NCBI RefSeq assembly: GCF_003449015.1
Contig: NZ_QRGD01000005.1
Location: 186,001-250,000 of the forward strand
Source: Aureibaculum luteum
GTDB taxonomy: Bacteria > Bacteroidota > Bacteroidia > Flavobacteriales > Flavobacteriaceae
Length of the DNA: 64,000 bases
Direction of reading: 5' to 3'
Part shown: in pieces, positions 17,534 to 25,075 of the stretch
How positions within the stretch are numbered: the stretch's first letter is position 1
How the letters are laid out: each line of letters starts with the position of its first letter
Notes under the pieces: generated by a model
What the model was told of the DNA's origin: nothing
What the model saw: only the letters and a program-made list of their open reading frames with translations
The model's database searches: none
Program-made: the position numbers and the translations under genes

Positions 17534-18100
17534 ATGAAACGCACCATATTTAAAATAATTGGAATAATTTTAATTATATATTTCTTTGTATCATATGCTT
17601 TTCCTAGATTTATTGCTGTACCATTCGCAGCTTGGAATTCTCAACAAGTATGGAAAGAAATTGAAAAAGAACATTTAGAAAATCAAAAAACAGACTATTA
17701 CGAAATAATTGGAGTTTACGAATATCAATCGGAAAATAAAGAAGAAAATCATTCCATTTTTATTGACACTATTGACACCAAATTAGTTGGGTTTTATTTC
17801 GGAACTGAAGATGGAAAAGGACACGGAGTTTTTCATTACGGAAATCCACTCTTAAATTTTAAACTGACTGAAAATATAATCGAGTTTGAAATTGGACAAA
17901 GAGAATTATTTGAAGCGACTCGAAATAAAGTTTATAAAGTAGACGAAAAACCTAAAAAAGAAATCAAAGTCGGAATTTCAAAAAGTCTATTAAAGTTTTC
18001 TGGAGAATTGACTGAATTTGGATTTATATTAAATTGCGAATCTAAATTTAAAGATTGTTGGGAAGATAAAATGAAATTTAAGAAAGTTCACGATTTATAA
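17534..18100 (+). CDS. Membrane-anchored protein of unknown function (cassette gene)
   Basis: The 188-residue protein has one N-terminal hydrophobic span (IFKIIGIILIIYFFVSYAF) and a soluble remainder rich in charged residues with two late cysteines (NCESKFKDCWED). I do not recognise a family. The cassette edges disagree: the left edge is GTTACCATAC but the right edge is TTTGCCAAC, so this unit looks like a hybrid of two cassettes joined by deletion or recombination. Confidence 0.6.
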   Translation: MKRTIFKIIGIILIIYFFVSYAFPRFIAVPFAAWNSQQVWKEIEKEHLENQKTDYYEIIGVYEYQSENKEENHSIFIDTIDTKLVGFYFGTEDGKGHGVFHYGNPLLNFKLTENIIEFEIGQRELFEATRNKVYKVDEKPKKEIKVGISKSLLKFSGELTEFGFILNCESKFKDCWEDKMKFKKVHDL

Positions 18101-18116
18101 AAAATAACGATTTGCC

Positions 18117-18332
18117 AACACCACCTATATGCCATTAATTTGGGCATATTTACTGGGTTTTGGGCAATGGCTATTAAAATATTTTTTCTTCAAACAACTC
18201 ATGCTCTTAGTAGGTATTGTTCTGGGAAACGCAAGGGCTACGTAAAAAAATATTTTAAAAGCGAAAAGGTCTGTGTTTAATCTATTAACTTTATTGCTTA
18301 ATCAAAGAAAATTAACGACATATAGCCAAACG
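18117..18332 (+). repeat. Cassette-repeat unit B, a different sequence family
   Basis: This 216-nt spacer shares little sequence with units A and C-E but has the same logic. Its start (AACACCACCTATATGCC) and the reverse complement of its end (CAACGTTTGGCTATATGTC) align over about 30 nt with few mismatches, so the two ends can fold on each other. The element begins with the AAC of the previous boundary and ends with the GTT of the next. Confidence 0.6.
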
Positions 18333-18350
18333 TTGTAAGTAATTTGACCA

Positions 18351-18644
18351 ATGACAATCTACAATATTAACGGAAGAAAAATAAAAGACTGGAAATCCTT
18401 TCATCGTGAATTTAAAAAGGAATTGAATTTTCCAGATTATTATGGCGAAAATATGGATGCTTGGATTGATTGTGTGGATGAATTGAGTGAAAAACCAACG
18501 CTGATTAATATTAAAAACGGAAAAGTTTTAAAAGAGAACTCGCCTGAAATATTTGAAGCGATTTTAGAGTGTTCTGCTTTTGTAAATCACAGAAAATTGG
18601 ATGTTGGAGAAAAACCAAACTTAATAATTTCAACAGAATATTAA
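18351..18644 (+). CDS. Barstar family protein (ribonuclease inhibitor-like)
   Basis: The 97-residue protein shows the barstar core: INGRKIKDWKSFHREFKKEL, FPDYYGENMDAWIDCVDEL, and a strand near LINIKNGKVL. The YGxNxDAxxDC signature is the family hallmark and forms the helix that blocks the barnase active site. No barnase-type nuclease is adjacent. It sits 5 bp ahead of a 63-residue gene in the same cassette. Isolated barstars often serve as immunity proteins against toxins delivered by other cells, and that role is inferred here. Confidence 0.88.
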   Translation: MTIYNINGRKIKDWKSFHREFKKELNFPDYYGENMDAWIDCVDELSEKPTLINIKNGKVLKENSPEIFEAILECSAFVNHRKLDVGEKPNLIISTEY

Positions 18645-18649
18645 AGAAA

Positions 18650-18841
18650 ATGGCATTTAAAAGACCAAAGATTATTGGAACAATGAAAATTCAAAGAATG
18701 ATGGCTGGAAATTTAGCCGTAATAAATGATATAAAAAATGCACCAAATAAAATAATAGTTCAATGTGATGATTGGGAACACGGAGAAGAAATTATTGAAA
18801 GAATAAAAAACGCTAAATTTGGAGACATACTACACTTTTAA
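18650..18841 (+). CDS. 63-residue protein of unknown function, partner of barstar gene
   Basis: The gene opens at ATG 18650, 5 bp after the barstar stop, and gives MAFKRPKIIGTMKIQRMMAG, then a charged helix with CDDWEHGEEIIERIKNAKFG. A longer frame beginning at 18569 would overlap barstar and lacks support. No signal or membrane segment is seen. The tight spacing and shared cassette borders suggest it is cotranscribed and inherited with the barstar. Confidence 0.55.
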   Translation: MAFKRPKIIGTMKIQRMMAGNLAVINDIKNAPNKIIVQCDDWEHGEEIIERIKNAKFGDILHF

Positions 18842-18854
18842 AAAAACTACTTAC

Positions 18855-19240
18855 AACACAGGTAATCGTTGGACAAGTATCAAAAATGACATATTGAACA
18901 AATAATCGGCTTGATTGTAGCTGTTTTAATGGACGTTATAATTTTTCGCACTACTAATTTCAACTTTTTTAAGGAGATTGTACCACCTTGTTTTGCACTT
19001 AAGAAGTACCGTGCTAAAAACAACCAAAACACACTCTTTTTCACACTACATTTACACCATAGTTACTCCCCAACGCTTCTATTTGTTTTATTGTCTTTTT
19101 ATTGCTACATTTGAAAGGCTGTCGCTAAATAAAACCCTACTCCAACCCAATTGAAGTGCTGTTCACTTTAGCTTCGTTATTATAAAAAAAAACGATAACA
19201 AGTAAAACGTCCCGATACTTCGGGAGCGTTTATACAATTG
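18855..19240 (+). repeat. Cassette-repeat unit C (complete, about 386 nt)
   Basis: The unit runs from the AAC of the previous cassette end to the GTT of the next cassette start. Its 5' module begins AACACAGGTAATCGTTG; its 3' module includes ATTGCTACATTTGAAAGG and the hairpin at 19206-19230. The first 30 nt and the reverse complement of the last 50 nt share AAC, GTA and AAGTATC in order, so the ends can pair. A 67-codon frame at 18911-19114 lies in the repeat and is not regarded as a gene. Confidence 0.75.
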
Positions 19241-19363
19241 TTAGCACCAATTAGAACTCAACAAATCAATGAGAGGCAAGAATGTCGTAAAAATGTCGCA
19301 TTTATACCGTTATCAAAATGATAGTTTCATAAATAGTTTTGTCAAACATAAACTTAATTATTT

Positions 19364-19939
19364 ATGAATAAAATTGGACAAAAAATAAGAAACGTTAGAA
19401 AGAAAAAAGGGCTATCTCAAGAAGAATTAGCTGAATCTGCAAAAATCAATTTGAGAACAATTCAACGGATTGAAAATAACGAAAGTGAACCGAGAGGAAA
19501 AACTCTGAATTTAATTTGCCACGTTTTAGACATAAGGGCAGAAGACATTCTGGACTATGGAAAGCAAACTGACAAAAGTTATTTAATTTACTTTCATTTA
19601 TCCGTGTTATTCGGTCTTATTATACCAACTGGTAATATTGTTATTCCCTTTATTTTATGGATAACAAAAAAGAATAAAATAATTGATTTGGAAGCCATTG
19701 GAGCAAACCTTCTGAATTTTCAGATTATTTGGACTTTTCTAGCTTTTACATCATTAATAATTGGTTTATTTATGAGAATTATACATTTCGAAATTGGGCC
19801 TGGAAATTTAATATTTTCATTTTGCATTTGGATAATTTTATCTATTGTAAATATTATTTTATCTATAACTTTTGCAAATAAAATTAGAAATGGAAAAATC
19901 GGAAATTTTTATCCGAACATAATTAAATTTATAAAATAA
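19364..19939 (+). CDS. XRE-family HTH regulator with C-terminal membrane domain (DUF4870-like)
   Basis: The first 65 residues are a classic XRE helix-turn-helix (IGQKIRNVRKKKGLSQEELA, RTIQRIENNESEPRGKTL). From about residue 75 to 180 there are four hydrophobic segments in the pattern of DUF4870 membrane proteins (LFGLIIPTGNIVIPFILWI, then further spans), so the regulator is membrane-tethered. Such fusions are common in Bacteroidota and respond to unknown envelope signals. The unit is framed by matching 10-bp cassette ends at 19240 and 19941. An upstream interval of 115 nt with no obvious promoter box precedes it. Confidence 0.8.
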   Translation: MNKIGQKIRNVRKKKGLSQEELAESAKINLRTIQRIENNESEPRGKTLNLICHVLDIRAEDILDYGKQTDKSYLIYFHLSVLFGLIIPTGNIVIPFILWITKKNKIIDLEAIGANLLNFQIIWTFLAFTSLIIGLFMRIIHFEIGPGNLIFSFCIWIILSIVNIILSITFANKIRNGKIGNFYPNIIKFIK

Positions 19940-19947
19940 CTGGTGCT

Positions 19948-20334
19948 AACACCAGTAATCGTTGCACAAGCATCAAAAATGACATATTGACCAAATAATC
20001 GGCTTGATTGTAGCTGTTTTATGAGACGCTATAATTTTTCGCACTACTAATTTCAACTTTTTTAAGGAGGTTGTACCGGCTTGCTTTGCACCTAAGAAGC
20101 ACCGTGCTAAAAACAACCTACCACACCATTTTTTCACACTACACCTTAACCATAGTTACTACACAACTATTCTATTTGCTTTATTGTCTTTTTATTGCTA
20201 CATTTGAAAGGCTGTCGCTAAATAAAACCTTACTCCACCCCAATTGAAGTGCTGTTCTCTTTAGCTTCATTATTACAAGGACAAAACTATAACGAGTAAA
20301 ACGTCCCGATACTTCGGGAGTGTTTATACAATTG
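19948..20334 (+). repeat. Cassette-repeat unit D (complete, about 387 nt)
   Basis: The unit starts AACACCAGTAATCGTTGCAC and contains TTTAAGGAGGTTGTACC, CTAAGAAGCACCGTGC, ATTGCTACATTTGAAAGG and the hairpin at 20300-20324, which has one stem mismatch (GTGTT instead of GCGTT). It ends TTTATACAATT followed by the GTTAGGC of the next cassette, which matches the classical GTTRRRY integron core site exactly. Confidence 0.75.
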
Positions 20335-20356
20335 TTAGGCAATATTTGAAAAAAGA

Positions 20357-21667
20357 ATGAACGAAGACTTGAGAGAAAAAATATTATCCGACTTGAATGG
20401 TCGGAATTATCAAGAATCAACTGTAAAAAATTACTCAAGTCAGTTATTCCAATTGTTCGACTATTATTCGTCAATTAATCCTTTGGATATAACAAACAAA
20501 CAGGTTAGCAAATATGCCCAATCCCTAATCACCCAAAAAAAATCAAGGTCTACAGTCAAAACACTTATTTACGCTTGTAACTTCTTTTTTGACGAATTAA
20601 ATAATAAAAAACACGGATTATATAAGTTCAAATTACCACCCGAAAAACCAAAAAAGGCAGAATTTTTCACTCAAAGCGAAATCTTGGAACTTATTGAGAC
20701 CAAGCAAAACTTAAAACATAAGTCCATAATTCTATTAATGTATTCAAGTGGATTAGAGATTGGAGAATTATTGAATTTAAAAGTAGAAAATATCAGGTCA
20801 AAGGAAAAAAGACCAAACATTCAGGTTCACGATAATAAAGGACAAATTAAAAGAAAAGCATTTCTATCTAAAAGAGTTCTTCCGACTTTAAGAGATTATT
20901 ATTTTGCTTATGAACCAACTAATTGGCTCTTTTATAGTCCAGATGATAAAAACAAACAATACTCACCTACAAGTGTGAGGAAAATGATTGATACTTCTGT
21001 AAAGGAACTTAATATGAGTCCATTACTCAAGTCTAAATCAATTAGACATTCTTATATCAAGCATTTAAATGAGCTCGGAGTTCCTTTAATAAAAATTTTA
21101 GGGAGTCTTTCTTTAGAATCGTATGATACTCATTTAAAGTATTCCAAATTAATTCACGGAACTGATGAAATATATTTTTCGCCTCTTGACAAACGTTTAA
21201 ACGAAGAAATACAAGTTGAAGATTTTAAAGACCTTGAACATCTTGTGTTTGAATTAGAAGACAAAAACGAAATTGATTACTTAATGGAAGGATTAGATTG
21301 TTTCAGATGTGGAGCATTAAGAGCAGGAGTCATTTTTATTTGGTCTGCTTCAATAAAAAACATTAGGCAGAAGATAATAGATTCCACAAAATTAGTTGAA
21401 ATAAACAAGGAACTTCAAATCATTGAACCTAAAGCTAAAAAAATAAAAAATGTAGAGAGTTTTGAATTTATAAAAGATGAAACTACTCTTCATTTAAGTC
21501 AAAAAGTAGGTCTTTACGACAAATTTGAAAAGAACGAACTAATTAATAGTTGTCTAGGTTTAAGAAATAAATGCGGACATCCTTCAAATTATAAACCGGA
21601 AATTCAGAAAGTAAAGGCATTTGTCGAAGACATTTTGAACTTGGTGTATAAAAAAAACATTGCCTAA
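20357..21667 (+). CDS. Degenerate tyrosine recombinase fused to a HEPN-like domain
   Basis: The 436-residue protein has a SAM-like N-terminal domain (residues 5-95) and a tyrosine-recombinase catalytic fold (105-265). The catalytic set is damaged: the first arginine position is Glu134 (SSGLEIGELLNL), the HxxR histidine is Lys227 (KSIR, Arg230 kept), and the LGH histidine is Ser250 (LGS). The candidate nucleophile Tyr262 remains (HLKYSKL). Residues 290-436 form a second helical domain with LRNKCGHP, an Arg403-x4-His408 motif typical of HEPN RNase-like proteins. The cassette ends overlap the stop codon. Strand exchange activity is unlikely; DNA binding coupled to a HEPN effector is a plausible inference. 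Confidence 0.72.
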   Translation: MNEDLREKILSDLNGRNYQESTVKNYSSQLFQLFDYYSSINPLDITNKQVSKYAQSLITQKKSRSTVKTLIYACNFFFDELNNKKHGLYKFKLPPEKPKKAEFFTQSEILELIETKQNLKHKSIILLMYSSGLEIGELLNLKVENIRSKEKRPNIQVHDNKGQIKRKAFLSKRVLPTLRDYYFAYEPTNWLFYSPDDKNKQYSPTSVRKMIDTSVKELNMSPLLKSKSIRHSYIKHLNELGVPLIKILGSLSLESYDTHLKYSKLIHGTDEIYFSPLDKRLNEEIQVEDFKDLEHLVFELEDKNEIDYLMEGLDCFRCGALRAGVIFIWSASIKNIRQKIIDSTKLVEINKELQIIEPKAKKIKNVESFEFIKDETTLHLSQKVGLYDKFEKNELINSCLGLRNKCGHPSNYKPEIQKVKAFVEDILNLVYKKNIA

Positions 21668-22074
21668 CACCAGTAATCGTTGCACAAGTATCAAAAATGA
21701 CATATTAACCAAATAATCGGCTTGATTGTAGCTATTTAAAGAGACACTATAATTTTTTTCAACTAGATTACCACCTTGTTTTGCACTTAAGAAGTACCAC
21801 GGTAAAAAACAACCAAAACACACTCTTTTTCACACTACACTTACACCATAGTTATTAACCAATTCTTCTATTTGCTTTATTACAATTTTATTGCTACATT
21901 TGAAAGGCTGTCGCTAAATAAAACCCTACTCCAACCCAATTGAAGTGCTGTTCTCTTTAGCTTCTTAATTCAAGAAAAAACTATAATAAGCATAACGGAA
22001 ATAAACGCTCCCGAAGCATCGAGACGTTTAGCCAACCTTACAAGAGAATTAAACACATTGCGTTTATACAATTG
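21666..22074 (+). repeat. Cassette-repeat unit E (complete, about 409 nt)
   Basis: The unit starts AACACCAGTAATCGTTGCAC and carries the conserved 3' module from about 21887. Its hairpin at 22004-22028 is in the inverted inner orientation and is followed by a 40-nt insertion (from about 22029 to 22062) that begins GCCAACC and repeats the GTTTA flank. The insertion may be the relic of a deleted cassette end. Confidence 0.7.
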
Positions 22075-22098
22075 TTGGCAAACATTAAAAAAAACTGA

Positions 22099-24678
22099 AT
22101 GGAATACTACCCTTTAAAAAAACTTAAAGAAAAAGTTGAACTATCAAAGCAGGAATCTGACTTAAGCTATTTTTATGAGTTATTAAATTATGCAGAATTT
22201 CTTACAAAGAACATTACACTTTTTCTTGTGTCTACGATAAACGAAGATTCAGAAAGAACAAAATATCGTTATCAATATAATTTATGTAGAGCGAATGCTT
22301 TAGGTGATTTTTCAAAGGCCATTGATGATATAGTAATTGGACCAGCTTCACAATTAATGACATCAAACATTAGAGACTATGAACTTAAGGAATTAACGCA
22401 AAGATGCAGTAAAGGTGATTGGCAATATGATTGCCAAGTACTAATGGATGAATGTCTTTCAATATTTAAAATTGAGCATAATAAATTATCTACTAAAAGC
22501 CCATTGAGAAACTGGTTTATTTTATTAACACAGTTGAGAAATAAAACCAAAGGACACGGAGCTCCAAATATTGATTGTTGTAATCAAGCTTGTCCCAAAT
22601 TAGAAAAATCAATTGAACTAATTACTGATAATTTTAGTGCATTTAAAAGGACTTGGGCATATTTACATCAAAATCTATCAGGAAAATATAGAATTTCTCA
22701 TCTAACACAAGACAATGAAAAAAAATTCGATACACTAAAAAAAGAAAACTCTTTTAATTTGCCGAATGGAATTTATGTTTATTTAGACGAGCCGAGAAAA
22801 ATAGATTTGTTTTATTCAAATGCAGAATTAACCGATTTTTGGATAACGAATGGTAATTTGAAAGGCGACAGATTTGAAACACTATCTTATATTAGTGATG
22901 AACGAATTTACAAATCAGCTCAAGCCTATTTAATTCCTATAACTCAGCTTCCAAAAAGCCACACTGAAGGAGTTAAAGATTTAAATGTTATAGGCAATTG
23001 TTTAACAAATTTACCTAGTTCGCCTGAATTATACGTAAAAAGAAAAGACCTAGAGGAGGAACTTAAGTCAACTTTACTGCAAGAAGATAGATTCCCAATA
23101 GTTACGCTTTTAGGAAAAGGAGGAGTTGGTAAAACATCACTTGCTATAAATTTGATAACTAATATTGCCAATAGTGAAAGATTTGAATTAATTATCTGGT
23201 TCAGCTCACGAGATATTGACTTGTTAATAGATGGCCCAAAACAAGTTCAAACTAAGGTTTTAAAAATTGAAGATATGGCAAAAGACTATTGTTCATTGCT
23301 CTATCCAGATGCTAAAAAACCTGAATATGAACAATTATTTGCAAATGATTTAACTAAAAACACTTTTGGTAAGTCGTTATATATATTTGATAATTTCGAA
23401 ACCATAACAAATCCAGTTGAGGTTTTCGAATGGATAAATACTTACATAAGAAACCCAAACAAAGTTTTAATTACATCGAGGATAAGCAGGAATTTCAAGG
23501 CTGATTATCCCATTGAAGTACAAGGAATGTCAGATGAAGAATGTAAAGAATTAATTAATGAATTTGCAAAAGAATTAAATATAACAAGTTATCTAACAGA
23601 TAATTATATTCAAGAATTAATTTTAGAATCTGATGGACATCCGTATATTATAAAAATTTTATTAGGTGACGTTGCTAGAAATAAAAAAGTAAACAAAATC
23701 AAACGTGTAGTTGCTGAACAAGAAAAAATATTAGATGCTTTATTTAAGAGAACATTTAACACTCTTTCGCCTGCAGCTAAAAGAGTTTTTCTAACACTTT
23801 GTAGCTGGAATTCGATGGTTCCCACAATCGCCTTAGAAGCTGTTTTATGGAGACCAGAAAACGAAAAAATGAATGTTCAATCTGCTATCGAAGAATTGAG
23901 ACAAAGTTCATTTATTGAAATAATTACAAAAGAAGATGACGAAATAATAAATGTTCCATTAGCAGCAACTATTTTTGGTAAAGGAGAATTAGAAATCAAT
24001 CCAGATAAAATTAAAATTATGTCGGATCGAGACCTTCTAATGGAATTTGGTACTACAACATTTAATAATTTAAGTTCTGGTCTATCTATCCAAATAGAAA
24101 GAAAATTTAAATCAATCGCTAAAAGAATAAAATCTATAGCAGAGTTTGAAAACGAATTACCACTATTAGAATACATTGCGTCAAAATATCCAAAAACATA
24201 CAAGTATATTATTGAAGTTTTTGAAGAATACGATGACTATGAAAAAATAAAATATTATTTACGAGAGTATATAAAGTCTAATATTCCAGCTAATGAAAAA
24301 TCTCGTTTATGGCATAAACTTGCAGCAGTTTGCAGATATAGTAAAGATTGGGATGGTGAGAGCCACGCTTTGACAGAACTGATACAGTTACCTAATGTAA
24401 GCCTAGAAGAAATCAGCGAAGCTGCAAACAGAATTAACAATCATTTCTATCATAATATGGCCGCCAAGAGAGATGAATATAAAACAGAAATGCTAGATTT
24501 AATAATTAAAATATTTACCTCAAAAATAAGTGATGGTAACGCTACAGATTATTCAAGGTTAGGTTGGTTATTACTTAATAATAATAATAGACCTGAAGCA
24601 AAAAAGATGGCGGAAAAAGGCTTAAAACTTGATATAACTAACAATTATTGTCAACGACTAATTGAAATATTAGAATAA
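22099..24678 (+). CDS. HEPN-like/STAND NTPase, probable anti-phage defence protein
   Basis: The 859-residue protein has three parts. Residues 1-200 are helical and contain LRNKTKGHGAP with Arg147-x5-His153, the HEPN nuclease pattern. Residues about 310-620 form a STAND-type P-loop NTPase with Walker A LGKGGVGKTS (338-347), Walker B LYIFDNFE near 427, an Arg finger-like TSRISRNF and GHPYIIKILLGDVA. Residues about 640-859 are helical repeats suited for ligand sensing. Such effector-NTPase-sensor proteins (Avs/NLR-like) usually kill or arrest the cell on phage detection. The gene is bracketed by GTTGGCAAAC and its complement and is the last cassette. The HEPN call rests on the motif and helix content only. 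Confidence 0.75.
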   Translation: MEYYPLKKLKEKVELSKQESDLSYFYELLNYAEFLTKNITLFLVSTINEDSERTKYRYQYNLCRANALGDFSKAIDDIVIGPASQLMTSNIRDYELKELTQRCSKGDWQYDCQVLMDECLSIFKIEHNKLSTKSPLRNWFILLTQLRNKTKGHGAPNIDCCNQACPKLEKSIELITDNFSAFKRTWAYLHQNLSGKYRISHLTQDNEKKFDTLKKENSFNLPNGIYVYLDEPRKIDLFYSNAELTDFWITNGNLKGDRFETLSYISDERIYKSAQAYLIPITQLPKSHTEGVKDLNVIGNCLTNLPSSPELYVKRKDLEEELKSTLLQEDRFPIVTLLGKGGVGKTSLAINLITNIANSERFELIIWFSSRDIDLLIDGPKQVQTKVLKIEDMAKDYCSLLYPDAKKPEYEQLFANDLTKNTFGKSLYIFDNFETITNPVEVFEWINTYIRNPNKVLITSRISRNFKADYPIEVQGMSDEECKELINEFAKELNITSYLTDNYIQELILESDGHPYIIKILLGDVARNKKVNKIKRVVAEQEKILDALFKRTFNTLSPAAKRVFLTLCSWNSMVPTIALEAVLWRPENEKMNVQSAIEELRQSSFIEIITKEDDEIINVPLAATIFGKGELEINPDKIKIMSDRDLLMEFGTTTFNNLSSGLSIQIERKFKSIAKRIKSIAEFENELPLLEYIASKYPKTYKYIIEVFEEYDDYEKIKYYLREYIKSNIPANEKSRLWHKLAAVCRYSKDWDGESHALTELIQLPNVSLEEISEAANRINNHFYHNMAAKRDEYKTEMLDLIIKIFTSKISDGNATDYSRLGWLLLNNNNRPEAKKMAEKGLKLDITNNYCQRLIEILE

Positions 24679-24689
24679 CGTTTGCCAAC

Positions 24690-25075
24690 AAAGAACTGAG
24701 CTAAAAAACAAACAATTCCTCATCAAATTTGTGCACTATTATTCTAGGCTCAAAATACTATTATTTGGTGTTATGAGCTTTGATTTTTCATATTGCTACC
24801 CCTTATTTAGATAAAATAGAGTCTTTTTTAGCCTCCTATTTCTTTACATTTTACTAAAAATAATAGGGTAGAAAGAATACAAAAAGACCAAATACTATAA
24901 TCTAGTAATTTTTAGAGTTATCAATATCTCAAAATAACCAACCTAAATTCTTGAAGCCATAATTTAATATTACAAAAATTTTTGAACTGGTAATTCACCA
25001 AACATAACCCGTCTAAACACCTCATCTTTTATAATAAAATGTATCTTTAGGTTTACGAACTTATATATATTTTAC
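24690..25075 (+). other. Non-coding right edge of the cassette array
   Basis: No gene is seen. The first 20 nt continue an attC-like end (AACAAAGAACTGAGC). Around 24933-24980 the block AAAATAACCAACC, then CTTGAAGCCATAATT, resembles the block AAAATAACCCAATCTCTTGAG at 16237-16262, so both are likely decayed repeat halves at the two ends of the array. The last 100 nt contain only AT-rich leader for the glycosyltransferase gene. Confidence 0.5.

Larger units (their letters stand above)
16334..24689 (+). mobile_element. Integron-like gene cassette array with long attC-like repeats
   Basis: All genes from 16378 to 24678 point the same way and are separated by related 200-410 nt non-coding repeats. 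Four units are bracketed by perfect, unit-specific 10-bp inverted repeats: GTTGTAAGTA at 18332 with its complement at 18848-18857; GTTAGCACCA at 19240 with 19941-19950; GTTAGGCAAT at 20334 with 21659-21668; GTTGGCAAAC at 22074 with 24680-24689. Each 5' copy follows the conserved end TTTATACAATT, and three of the four 3' copies precede the conserved AACACCAGTAATCGTTG or a close variant. This is what results when circular cassettes with a folded attC insert at GTT. The array has no intact integrase in this window. Confidence 0.7.

Noticed and set aside
18569-18841. A 90-residue protein starting inside the barstar gene
   Set aside because: The first 27 codons lie in a different frame of barstar; an ATG 5 bp after the barstar stop gives a better-spaced 63-residue product.
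18911-19114. A 67-codon open frame on the plus strand
   Set aside because: It lies inside cassette-repeat unit C and covers conserved repeat sequence; the same sequence in units D and E does not keep the frame open.
20181-20474. A 97-codon open frame on the minus strand
   Set aside because: It covers the end of repeat unit D and the opposite strand of the recombinase-HEPN gene; no family pattern or start signal supports it.
20357-21667. Active integron integrase for the cassette array
   Set aside because: The catalytic Arg I and both His positions are replaced, there is no integron-integrase-specific insertion, and the gene itself has cassette ends like the other cargo.
21584-21823. A 79-codon open frame on the minus strand
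   Set aside because: It overlaps the end of the recombinase-HEPN gene and repeat unit E, on the opposite strand; the translation is low-complexity and unlike known proteins.
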